Shown here in pieces: positions 1 to 5,768 of a DNA stretch of 5,811 nucleotides. The translations under genes and the position numbers were made by a program. The notes under the pieces are model-generated. The model searched no databases, was not told where the DNA came from, and saw nothing but the letters and a program-made list of their open reading frames with translations. Origin of the DNA: Solirubrobacteraceae bacterium. GTDB taxonomy: Bacteria; Actinomycetota; Thermoleophilia; Solirubrobacterales; Solirubrobacteraceae. Position 1 is the first letter of the stretch, and the number at the start of each line of letters is the position of its first letter. Location: assembly GCA_025455895.1 (NCBI GenBank), contig JALOLQ010000385.1:1-5811 (forward strand), in the 5' to 3' direction.

Positions 1-801
1 GTAGTAGTCGCGCAGCAGCCCGATCCCGGGAACCGGCTCGGCGTCGCCGCTGTAGAAGGCGTCAGGGGCCGGTAGCGGAAAGTGGCGCAGCCGGGCGTTC
101 GCGGCGAGCACCGGGGGGCTGCCGGCGCGCTGTGCCTCGGGCGTGCGCTCCAGGAGGTTGCGGCTGCCCAGCTCGTGATTGCCGTTGACGAGGAAGAGCG
201 GCGCGCTGCGCCCGACCGTCGCGGCGGCGGCGCGCTGGCGGGCGTAGACCGCATCGACGGCGGACGGCGTGGCCTTCCCCTTCGACGCGAGATCGTCGAT
301 GACGAAGTCGTCGCCGAGCATCAGGTGGAAGTCCGGGCGATCGCCGGCGACGTTGCCCAGGGTTCGCGCGTAGAGCTGCGAGCCGCTCGAGCGTGCGTCC
401 GCACCGAGGTGGGAGTCGCCCTGCACGGTGAACCGGAACGTGCGACCGGCGGCCCGCGCCGTGCGGAACGCCCGCGGGGTGCCGCGCCGGAAGCCCGCCT
501 CACCCGCGCGGCGATAGCGCAGGCGGTACGTGTAGCCGGCGTCGGCGCGCAGGTCGCGGAGCTCGAGCACCGTGGGGACCCCGGGGCGAACGCGCACGCG
601 CGCGCCGGGCTTCGGCGATCCCCCGCCGGCGGGCGCCACCTCGGCGAACGCCTCGAGCGCCACCGGCGAGCTGAGGCTCAGCGCGACCGAGCGATCCGTC
701 GGCCGGCCGAGGACCGCCGCCGGCTCCGGCGCCGCGGCCGCCGCGGCCGCAGGCGAAGCGCTCAGTGCCACCGTCCATCCGATCACGATCGCGCGTCGCA
801 T
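1..801 (-). CDS. Exported metallophosphoesterase with N-terminal beta-sandwich-like domain (3' part beyond window)
   Basis: Only the first 267 codons are present; the frame is still open at base 1, so the C-terminal part of the enzyme lies outside the window. The start at 801 is set by AGGAG at 809-813, 7 nt upstream; another ATG at 806 is in a different frame and too close to that site. Residues 1-23 look like a signal peptide (MRR, hydrophobic stretch, Ala-rich end), so the enzyme is probably exported. Residues about 30-118 resemble the small beta-rich, fibronectin-III-like N-domain of purple acid phosphatases and PhoD-like enzymes (GYTYRLRYR at 89-97). The calcineurin-like phosphoesterase core then begins: QGDSH at 127-131, LGDD at 162-165 and NGNHE at 206-210, which are the first three metal-binding blocks. 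The later His motifs would be off-window. Family membership is well supported; the substrate (phosphomonoester, phosphodiester or other) is unknown. It is divergent from the small secreted genes at 955-1746. Confidence 0.85.
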   Translation of the reverse strand, partial: MRRAIVIGWTVALSASPAAAAAAAPEPAAVLGRPTDRSVALSLSSPVALEAFAEVAPAGGGSPKPGARVRVRPGVPTVLELRDLRADAGYTYRLRYRRAGEAGFRRGTPRAFRTARAAGRTFRFTVQGDSHLGADARSSGSQLYARTLGNVAGDRPDFHLMLGDDFVIDDLASKGKATPSAVDAVYARQRAAAATVGRSAPLFLVNGNHELGSRNLLERTPEAQRAGSPPVLAANARLRHFPLPAPDAFYSGDAEPVPGIGLLRDYY

Positions 802-808
802 CGCATCA

Positions 809-813
809 CTCCT
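809..813 (-). promoter_or_regulatory. Ribosome binding site of the metallophosphoesterase gene
   Basis: The minus strand reads AGGAG here, 7 nt before the ATG at 801. It decides between two nearby ATG codons (801 and 806): only 801 has proper spacing and opens the frame carrying the signal peptide and phosphoesterase motifs. Confidence 0.75.
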
Positions 814-868
814 GACGTTCGCTCCCAGGTTCCGTCGCGGACGCTAGGAGCCGGCCGTTGTGACCGGC

Positions 869-890
869 CTAAGAAGTCGCGCGGTCTTAG
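869..890. promoter_or_regulatory. 22-bp inverted repeat, candidate operator
   Basis: CTAAGA (869-874) and its exact reverse complement TCTTAG (885-890) are separated by 10 bp, in the 153-bp region between the divergent phosphoesterase gene and the first small secreted gene. These are among the few A/T-containing hexamers in a very GC-rich region. The repeat lies about 22 bp upstream of a possible -10 box at 913, a position suited to regulator binding. Which protein binds, if any, is unknown; the adjacent OmpR-type regulator usually binds direct rather than inverted repeats, so a dimeric repressor is equally possible. Confidence 0.35.
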
Positions 891-912
891 TCCGCTCACA
901 GCAGCCGCGTCC

Positions 913-918
913 TACGGT
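913..918 (+). promoter_or_regulatory. Possible -10 box for the first small secreted gene
   Basis: TACGGT fits the minimal actinobacterial -10 pattern TAnnnT and is followed by G. It would give a 5' leader of roughly 30 nt before the ATG at 955. No convincing -35 hexamer is seen at 16-19 bp upstream, so the assignment is weak. Confidence 0.3.
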
Positions 919-954
919 GCCGATCGTCCCGCCCGCCAACCAAGGAACACCGAC

Positions 955-1320
955 ATGACCAGAACGATCACCTTCCTCACCACCGCGCTGCTGTCGGCCG
1001 CCGTCGCGCTCGGTGGCGCCACCGGCGCCCAGGCCGCCAAGGGCGACGGGGGCATGCGCGCATGCCTGAAGCAGCAGGGCATCACGAAGACCTCGGACCA
1101 CACCCGCTCCGAGCGCCGCGCCGCCCGCCGCGCCTGCCGGCAGCAGCTCGGGAAGCAGCAGCAGGGCCGCAAGCAGCAGCGGCGCAAGCAGCAGGGCCGC
1201 AAGCAGCGCACCGTGAACGCGAGTGCGGCCAAGCGCAGCTGCAAGCGCTCCGCGAAGCAGCGCAAGGGCAGCTGCAAGAAGCAGCGGAACGGCACCAAGA
1301 AGGCCGCCGGCCGCCGCTAG
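955..1320 (+). CDS. Small secreted, highly basic four-cysteine protein (paralog A)
   Basis: A 121-residue protein of unrecognised family. The ATG at 955 is chosen because AAGGA (942-946) sits 8 nt upstream and the translation begins with a textbook signal peptide: MTR, a hydrophobic core, and an AQA cleavage site near residue 27. The open frame continues far upstream, but that part is antisense to the phosphoesterase gene. The mature chain of about 94 residues has about 33 Lys/Arg against 3 acidic residues, and cysteines at 37, 61, 96 and 107. The first pair is separated by 23 residues and contains ERRAARR just before the second Cys. The second pair is separated by 10 residues and is preceded by AKRS. 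These features are shared with the next gene, so the two are paralogs. Between the Cys pairs lies a Gln/Lys/Arg repeat absent from paralog B. Two disulfides outside the cytoplasm are plausible. Function is unknown; binding to anionic partners (nucleic acid, teichoic or phospholipid surfaces) is only an inference from charge. A terminator follows directly. Confidence 0.8.
   Translation: MTRTITFLTTALLSAAVALGGATGAQAAKGDGGMRACLKQQGITKTSDHTRSERRAARRACRQQLGKQQQGRKQQRRKQQGRKQRTVNASAAKRSCKRSAKQRKGSCKKQRNGTKKAAGRR
1153..1209 (+). repeat. 15-bp in-frame tandem repeat encoding KQQGR-type units
   Basis: The coding sequence holds consecutive units AAG-CAG-CAG(-CAG)-GGC-CGC (1153-1170), AAG-CAG-CAG-CGG-CGC (1171-1185), AAG-CAG-CAG-GGC-CGC (1186-1200) and a partial AAG-CAG-CGC (1201-1209). 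They encode KQQQGR, KQQRR, KQQGR and KQR at residues 67-85. The array lies between the second and third Cys of paralog A and accounts for the linker being 16 residues longer than in paralog B. Near-identity at DNA level suggests recent slippage expansion. Confidence 0.8.
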
Positions 1321-1329
1321 ACCGACGGC

Positions 1330-1380
1330 CGGCGTCCGCCCCGCGGGCCCCTTCGCGCGCGGGGCGGACGCCGTTCTTAT
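1330..1380 (+). terminator. Rho-independent-like terminator between the two small secreted genes
   Basis: A perfect 16-bp GC-rich stem (1330-1345 with 1358-1373) closes a 12-nt loop (1346-1357) and is followed by a short, imperfect T-rich tail, TTCTTAT (1374-1380). It starts 10 nt after the stop of paralog A. The stem is very strong; the U-tract is poor, as is common in high-GC actinobacteria. It implies that paralog A is mostly transcribed alone and that paralog B plus the two-component genes use their own promoter, or depend on read-through. Confidence 0.75.
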
Positions 1381-1402
1381 CCGCAGCACAACCGGACGGG
1401 CG

Positions 1403-1408
1403 TACCCT
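1403..1408 (+). promoter_or_regulatory. Possible -10 box for the second small secreted gene and the two-component operon
   Basis: TACCCT fits TAnnnT and is followed by G, like the TACGGT box in front of paralog A. It lies downstream of the terminator and would give a leader of about 23-25 nt before the GTG at 1438. No clear -35 element is visible. Confidence 0.35.
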
Positions 1409-1437
1409 GATCCGGTGCGACCGCGGAGGAGACCGAC

Positions 1438-1746
1438 GTGACGAAGGCCGTGCCGTACCTCATCGCGCCGCTGATCGCCGCCGTCCTCCTGCTCGGCGGC
1501 GCCACCGCTCAGGCGGCCGTTCCGGCCGCGACGTCCGGCAGCGGCGTCGCCACCTGCATGAAGAAGAAGGGCTTCACCAAGAGCTCGCCGGGCAAGAAGG
1601 CCGAGCGCCGCGCCGCGCGGCGGGTCTGCCGCAGGCAGCAGGCCCGCCGGAAGTCCACGCCGCGCCGCAGCGCGAAGCGCTCGTGCAAGGGCAAGACCGC
1701 GAAGCGCAAGAAGGCCTGCACCAAGCGCCGTGCGCGCAAGCGCTGA
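1438..1746 (+). CDS. Small secreted, highly basic four-cysteine protein (paralog B)
   Basis: A 102-residue protein starting at GTG 1438, with GGAGGA (1425-1430) 7 nt upstream. Residues 1-26 form a signal peptide whose end (LLGGATAQA) nearly matches that of paralog A (ALGGATGAQA). The mature chain of about 76 residues has about 31 Lys/Arg and a single acidic residue. Cysteines are at 40, 64, 83 and 94. The first pair is 23 residues apart, begins CxK..G.TK and ends ERRAARRxC; the second is AKRSC followed by Cys after 10 more residues. All of this matches paralog A, except that the linker between pairs is 18 rather than 34 residues and lacks the Gln-rich repeat. I do not recognise a named family. 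The last 17 bp overlap the GTG start of the response regulator, so this gene is very likely in one operon with, and perhaps translationally coupled to, the two-component genes. Its function is unknown. Confidence 0.8.
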   Translation: MTKAVPYLIAPLIAAVLLLGGATAQAAVPAATSGSGVATCMKKKGFTKSSPGKKAERRAARRVCRRQQARRKSTPRRSAKRSCKGKTAKRKKACTKRRARKR

Positions 1747-2373
1747 CGAGGGGACACGGCGCGTCCTCGTCGTCGACGATGACGGCGCGCTGCGTCGCGC
1801 GGTGGTGCGCAACCTCGCCCAGGCCGGCTTCGACGTCGCCGAGGCATCGTGCTCGACGTCAGCATGCCCGGCATGGACGGCGTCGAGGTCACCCAGCGCC
1901 TGCGCGCCGACGGGGAGGACATGCCGATCCTGATCCTCTCGGCGCGGGACGGCGTGGACGACCGCGTGACCGGGCTCGAAGCCGGAGCCGACGACTACCT
2001 CGTCAAGCCGTTCGACCCGACCGAGCTCGTCGCACGTCTGCGGGCGCTCCTGCGCCGCCGCCCCGAGGCGGGCGAGGTCGCCCGGATCCTCGGGCCGCTG
2101 CGCGTCGACCCCGAGCGCCAGCTCGCCTGGGTCGACGCTCGCGAGCTCGAGCTGTCGCAGCGCGAGTTCGAGCTGCTGCTCGCCTTCGCGCGCCGCCCGG
2201 GCAAGGTGCTCTCGCGCCCGCAGCTGCTCGACGAGGTATGGGGCTACCGGTTCGAGGTGCAGACGAACGTCGTCGACGTGTTCGTCGGCTACCTGCGACG
2301 CAAGCTCGAGGCGGGCGGCGAGCCGCGGATCCTTCACACGGTGCGCGGCCGCGGCTTCGTCCTGCGGCCATGA
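1730..2373 (+). pseudogene. OmpR/MprA-type response regulator, broken in the receiver domain
   Basis: Two reading frames together make most of a DNA-binding response regulator. The first frame, from GTG 1730, gives VLVVDDD (1763-1783, the acidic pocket), helix 1 and beta-2 ending DVAEA at about 1845, then runs out of frame to a stop at 1931-1933. The second frame resumes at about 1846 with IVLDVSMPGMDG (phospho-acceptor Asp at 1855-1857), ILSARD, the LVKPF switch Lys (2005-2007), and a complete C-terminal winged-helix domain (about 2086-2370) ending TVRGRGFVLRP. Compared with MprA-like regulators, about 17 residues (helix 2 and the lead into beta-3) are missing. The net frame change requires loss of 3n+1 bases, most simply 49 or 52. 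A truncated product from GTG 1849 is conceivable but would lack the acidic pocket, so it could not be phosphorylated normally. The intact protein would take phosphate from the adjacent kinase and regulate transcription. The start overlaps paralog B by 17 bp; the stop overlaps the kinase start (ATGA, 2370-2373). A real deletion and an assembly error cannot be told apart here. Confidence 0.85.
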
Positions 2374-3764
2374 CGGACCGTCTGAGCCTGCATGCACGGG
2401 TCGTGCTGGCGACGGTCGTCGCCGTCGCCCTCACGCTCGCGGCGGTCCTGGCGGTCGTGCTCTCGACCTTCGCCGCCCGCGAGCGGGACGCCGTCGACTC
2501 GCGCCTGGAGGCGACGGTGAGCGACGTGGCCGGCCGGCCGGCCGCCGCGGGGGTCGCGCGCAACGAGCGCCGCCGCGGGCGCCGCCAGAACCGCCGCCTC
2601 GAGCGCGTCGTCGCGCGCAGCGACCAGGGCCTGATCGTCACCGAGCTCGACGGGCGCGAGACCGGACGGTTCGGTCTCGCGGCCGACGACCCCGCCCTGG
2701 AGGCGGCCGGCTCCGAGGCGGGGCCGGCCGACGCCGACCTCGGCGGCGAGCCCTACCGCGTCCTGTCGGCACGGGCGCAGCTCACGGGCGCGGACGGCGA
2801 GGCGCGACCGGTCCGCCTGACCGTGTTCGCCCCGCTCACGGACGTCGAGGAGCGGATCGCCGATCTGCGCACGCGGGTGCTGCTCACCGGCCTGGCCGGC
2901 CTGCTGCTCTCGGTACTGCTCGCGACGCTGCTGAGCCGCCTGGCGCTGCGGCGGCTCGAGCGGCTCGAGCGCGAGGCCGACGCCCTCTCCGAGCCGGGCA
3001 GCGCCCTGCTCTCGCGCGGCGGCCCCCGCGAGATCGATCACCTCAGCGCCTCGCTGAACGGCATGCTCGAGCGCATCGGGAACGCCGACGCGGAGCGCGA
3101 CGCGGCGCTCGAGGCGAGCCGGCGCTTCGCCGCGGATGCCGGGCACGAGCTGCGGACCCCGCTGGCCACCATGGGCGCCGACCTGCACACGCTCGCGGGC
3201 GCCCCGGGGATCGATCCCTCCGGTCAGGAGGTCGTCGGCGACCTGCTGGAGCAGCAGGCCCGGATGACCGGGCTGCTCGACGCGCTGCAGGCCCTGGCCC
3301 GCGGGGATGCCGGGGCTGCGCTGGAACGAGCCGACGTCGATCTGGGCGACCTGGCGGAGCTCTCGCTCGAGGCGGCCCGCGCTCGCCACCCGCAGGTCGC
3401 GTTCTCGTTCGCGGCCGACGACGACGCCGACCTGCGGGTCACCGGATCGCTCCCCGGGCTGCGCCTGGCCGTGGACAACCTGGTCGAGAACGCGGCGCGC
3501 CACGGAGCGGGACGCGTCACCGTGAGCGCCACCGCGGAGTCCGGTGGCGTGAGCCTGAGCGTCGACGACGACGGCCCCGGCATCCCCGAGGACGAGCGCG
3601 ACCGCGTCCGGGAGCGCTTCGAGCGCGGGCGCGACGCGCTCGCCGGCGGCAGCGGGCTCGGGCTCGCGCTCGTCGATCAGCAGGTCCGGCTGCACGGCGG
3701 CACGCTCGAGCTCGGCGAGTCGGGGCTCGGCGGGCTCCGAGCCGCTCTCCTGCTGCCCAGGTGA
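2370..3764 (+). CDS. Two-component sensor histidine kinase (HAMP, HisKA, HATPase_c)
   Basis: A 464-residue membrane kinase. The ATG at 2370 overlaps the regulator stop as ATGA, typical of translational coupling; the open frame upstream of it is a shadow of other genes. Domains in order: transmembrane helix 1 (about 11-34); an extracytoplasmic sensor of about 135 residues (35-168) with an unusual Arg-rich patch at 66-79; transmembrane helix 2 (about 169-192); a HAMP-like segment (about 190-240); HisKA with FAADAGHELRTPL (phospho-acceptor His259); then HATPase_c with the N-box VDNLVENAARHG (Asn374), G1 box DDDGPGIPED (399-408), F-box-like RERFERG (414-420) and G2 box GSGLGLAL (427-434). All catalytic motifs are intact, in contrast to the broken partner regulator. 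It should autophosphorylate on His259 and pass phosphate to that regulator. The signal is unknown; the layout is of the MprB/BaeS-like envelope-sensing type. It ends 16 bp from the convergent small gene. Confidence 0.93.
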   Translation: MTDRLSLHARVVLATVVAVALTLAAVLAVVLSTFAARERDAVDSRLEATVSDVAGRPAAAGVARNERRRGRRQNRRLERVVARSDQGLIVTELDGRETGRFGLAADDPALEAAGSEAGPADADLGGEPYRVLSARAQLTGADGEARPVRLTVFAPLTDVEERIADLRTRVLLTGLAGLLLSVLLATLLSRLALRRLERLEREADALSEPGSALLSRGGPREIDHLSASLNGMLERIGNADAERDAALEASRRFAADAGHELRTPLATMGADLHTLAGAPGIDPSGQEVVGDLLEQQARMTGLLDALQALARGDAGAALERADVDLGDLAELSLEAARARHPQVAFSFAADDDADLRVTGSLPGLRLAVDNLVENAARHGAGRVTVSATAESGGVSLSVDDDGPGIPEDERDRVRERFERGRDALAGGSGLGLALVDQQVRLHGGTLELGESGLGGLRAALLLPR

Positions 3765-3780
3765 GGTCCCGCCCTCGGTC

Positions 3781-4175
3781 TCAGCCGTCCCGCAGCACGC
3801 GCCGGCGGTGCTCCACGTGGGAGTGGAAGCGCCGGGCCAGGGCGGGGTCCGCGTTCGCGCGGGCCGCCCAGGCCTCGCGCGCTCCCGGCCAGGCGCCCCG
3901 CCCGGCAGCACCGCGGCCTCGATGATCCGCGCCTCGGCCTCGACCCAGAGGTCGAACCCGACGCCGTCGACCGGTGAGAGCCGCGGGTCCCCGTCGGGGA
4001 TGCCGGCGTCGTCCGGCGGGCCCTCCCCGCGCAGGTCGCGGAGCATCTCGCCGGGTGCGCGGCGGACCGCGCCGGCCACCTCGCGGGCCGCCTTCGCCTG
4101 CTCGGTGACCCACGTGACGTTGTCGCGCAGACGCCAGTTCGTGTCGTCCGTGCGCGGTCGGTCGCGCCGTGCCAT
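3781..4175 (-). pseudogene. Small uncharacterised gene with an apparent one-base frameshift
   Basis: From ATG 4175 the frame encodes a plausible hydrophilic start with NWRLRDNVTWVTEQAKAA, then GDPRLSPVDGVGFDLW and EAEARIIEAAVLPGG. It then loses coherence and would run on antisense through the whole kinase gene. The neighbouring frame picks up a protein-like ending at the same point (AWPGAREAWAARANADP, then RFHSHVEHRRRVLRDG) and stops at 3781-3783, just past the kinase end. Restoring one base near 3893-3905, for example one more G in the minus-strand G run at 3896-3899, joins them into 131 residues. There is no signal peptide or membrane segment, so the product should be cytoplasmic. The segment from PRLSPVDGV onward loosely resembles small domains of the 'P.xGV.xexyA' kind in uncharacterised bacterial proteins, a weak impression only. 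The start is 9 bp after the transporter stop, implying one transcript, though no good Shine-Dalgarno is seen. Confidence 0.65.
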
Positions 4176-4184
4176 GGGTGCACG

Positions 4185-5768
4185 CTACAGCGGCCAGATC
4201 ACCGGCACGAGGAACACCGCGACGACGAAGAACAGCGCGAGCATCGGGAGCGCGTACGGCCAGTAGTCGCTGAAGCGGTAGCCCGCCGGGTCCATGATCA
4301 TGAGGTTGCCGGGCGTCGAGATCGGCGTCAGGAACGAGGCCGACGAGGCGATCGCGAGGCTCATGAGGACGGGCTCGATCGCGACGCCGAGCGTCGCCGC
4401 CGCCGAGACGGCGACCGGCAGCAGGATCAGCGCCGTCGCCGTGTTGGCGATCGCCACGCTGAACGCGGCGGCCAGGACGAAGATCCCGGCGAGCAGCAGG
4501 TGCCCGCCGCCGTCGCCGATCACGTCGAGCAGCACCGAGGCGAGGTCGTCCGCGACGCCGGTCTCCTGGAGCGCCGTGGAGAGCGGGAGCAGCCCGGCGA
4601 CGAGCACGACCGTCGTCCACGAGACGGCGCGGAACGCCTGCTCGGTCCCGAGCGCCCCGAGCAGGACGATCGCCGTCGCGGCGCCCGCGCCGGCGACCGC
4701 CGCCGGGACGAGCCCGAGCGCGATCGCCACGACCATCGCCGTGAGCACGACGAGCGTGCGCCGCGCCCCGGCGCCGAGCGGCACGAGCTGGCGGCGCAGG
4801 TCCTCGGGCTCGTGCACGACGAGCACCTCGCTCGGATCGAGATGCTCGCCGAGCGCCTCCCAGGTGCCCTCGAGCAGCAGCACGTCGCCGGCGCGGAGCA
4901 CCACGTCGCCCGGCGGCGCCGCCGAGCCGCCGCGCTGGATCGCCAGCACGACGAGGTCCCCGCTCGGGGTGACCATCCCGGCGAACATCGTCTCGCCGAC
5001 GAGCGGCGAGCGCGGCGGGACGACGACCTCCGCCACCCCCGCCTCGCGCGTGAAGAGGCGCTCGGGCACCTCGTGGCGGGCGGGCACCGCCGCCTCGGGC
5101 GCGTACTGGCGCGCCAGCGTGCGGGCGTGGCCGGAGAGGTCGACCGACATCTCGCGTGGGCGCCGGTCGGGCAGGATCCGCGGGGCGAGCAGCACCGCGA
5201 TCGCCACCGCGCCGATCGTCAGCGGCACGCCGACCGCCGCGAACTCGAAGAACCCGAAGCCGCCTCCGAGCCGGTCGGCCTCCTCGGCGACGATGACGTT
5301 CACCGGCGAGCCCGTGAGCAGCAGCAGCGAGCCGGCGTGGGCCGAGAACGCCATCGGCATGAGCAGCTTCGACGGCCGGCGCCCGAGCTTCAGCGCGACG
5401 AGCACCGTCACCGGCAGCAGCGCCGCGACCGCGCCGTTCGGCGTGATCACCGCCGAGAGCGCCGCGGCGAGTACGAGCAGCGCCGAGACCAGCACGCCGG
5501 TGCGGTCGCCGGCGCCGCGCACGAGCCGGTCGCTCGCCCACGCGGTGACGCCGGTCGCGTCGAGCGCCTCGCTGATCACGAAGAGCGAGGCGATGAAGAC
5601 CACCGTCGGGTCGCCGAAGCCCGCGAACGCCGCGTCCACGTCCGCCACCCCGGCCGCGTAGAGGGCGAGGCAGACACCGATCGCCACGACGGCGACCGGC
5701 AGGCGGTTCCACACGAACAGCGCGACGGCCGCGGCCAGGATCAGCCCGGTGAGCTGCGCGTCGTCCAT
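4185..5768 (-). CDS. SLC13/DASS-type anion permease with a central RCK_C (TrkA-C) domain
   Basis: A 527-residue integral membrane protein of the SLC13 (divalent anion:Na+ symporter) group, ion-transporter superfamily. The N-terminal half has hydrophobic helices from residue 6 to about 200, with GFGDPTVVFIASLFVISEAL (50-69), NGAVAALLPV (111-120) and the hairpin-like TGSPVNVIV (152-160). A soluble insert at about 205-330 contains an RCK_C domain (about 245-318: VVVPPRSPLVGETMF, then LRAGDVLLLEGTWEAL). The C-terminal half repeats the transport module, with IANTATALILLPV (440-452) and TPISTPGNLMIM (481-492) opposite the first-half motifs, and ends in a hydrophobic helix. Length and order match RCK-containing SLC13 permeases. 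The substrate cannot be read from sequence; sulfate or another small anion, or a dicarboxylate, is possible. The RCK_C domain suggests ligand gating. ATG 5768 gives the expected N-terminus, but no Shine-Dalgarno is visible and the frame stays open to the window edge, so the start is less sure than the rest. It is followed 9 bp later by the small gene at 3781-4175. Confidence 0.9.
   Translation of the reverse strand: MDDAQLTGLILAAAVALFVWNRLPVAVVAIGVCLALYAAGVADVDAAFAGFGDPTVVFIASLFVISEALDATGVTAWASDRLVRGAGDRTGVLVSALLVLAAALSAVITPNGAVAALLPVTVLVALKLGRRPSKLLMPMAFSAHAGSLLLLTGSPVNVIVAEEADRLGGGFGFFEFAAVGVPLTIGAVAIAVLLAPRILPDRRPREMSVDLSGHARTLARQYAPEAAVPARHEVPERLFTREAGVAEVVVPPRSPLVGETMFAGMVTPSGDLVVLAIQRGGSAAPPGDVVLRAGDVLLLEGTWEALGEHLDPSEVLVVHEPEDLRRQLVPLGAGARRTLVVLTAMVVAIALGLVPAAVAGAGAATAIVLLGALGTEQAFRAVSWTTVVLVAGLLPLSTALQETGVADDLASVLLDVIGDGGGHLLLAGIFVLAAAFSVAIANTATALILLPVAVSAAATLGVAIEPVLMSLAIASSASFLTPISTPGNLMIMDPAGYRFSDYWPYALPMLALFFVVAVFLVPVIWPL

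Noticed and set aside
82..954. Upstream extension of the first small secreted protein to 82
   Set aside because: It is antisense to the metallophosphoesterase gene. The ATG at 955 has a ribosome site and opens directly with a signal peptide.
1730..1933. Programmed ribosomal frameshift joining the two halves of the response regulator
   Set aside because: No slippery heptamer is visible, and a frameshift would not restore the ~17 missing residues of the receiver fold; a deletion explains both.
1062..2369. Upstream in-frame extension of the kinase to 1062
   Set aside because: It passes through the small secreted genes and the regulator in another frame; the ATGA overlap at 2370 and the first transmembrane helix right after it fix the real start.
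844..2397. A 517-codon minus-strand open frame
   Set aside because: It is antisense to both small secreted genes and the regulator, with no recognisable motif, no plausible ribosome site and low-complexity Ala/Leu/Arg content.
3762..3782. Bidirectional terminator between the kinase and the convergent small gene
   Set aside because: Only a 4-bp TGAG/CTCA stem with interior mismatches is present in the 16-bp gap, and there is no T tract.
2334..4175. A 613-codon minus-strand open frame crossing the kinase gene
   Set aside because: Only the first ~93 codons (to about 3900) look like protein; the rest is exactly antisense to the intact kinase and has Arg/Ala/Gly-rich composition typical of shadow frames in high-GC DNA.
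4294..5661. A 455-codon plus-strand open frame opposite the permease
   Set aside because: Ser/Thr/Ala-rich antisense shadow of a well-supported transporter gene; no domain or start signal.
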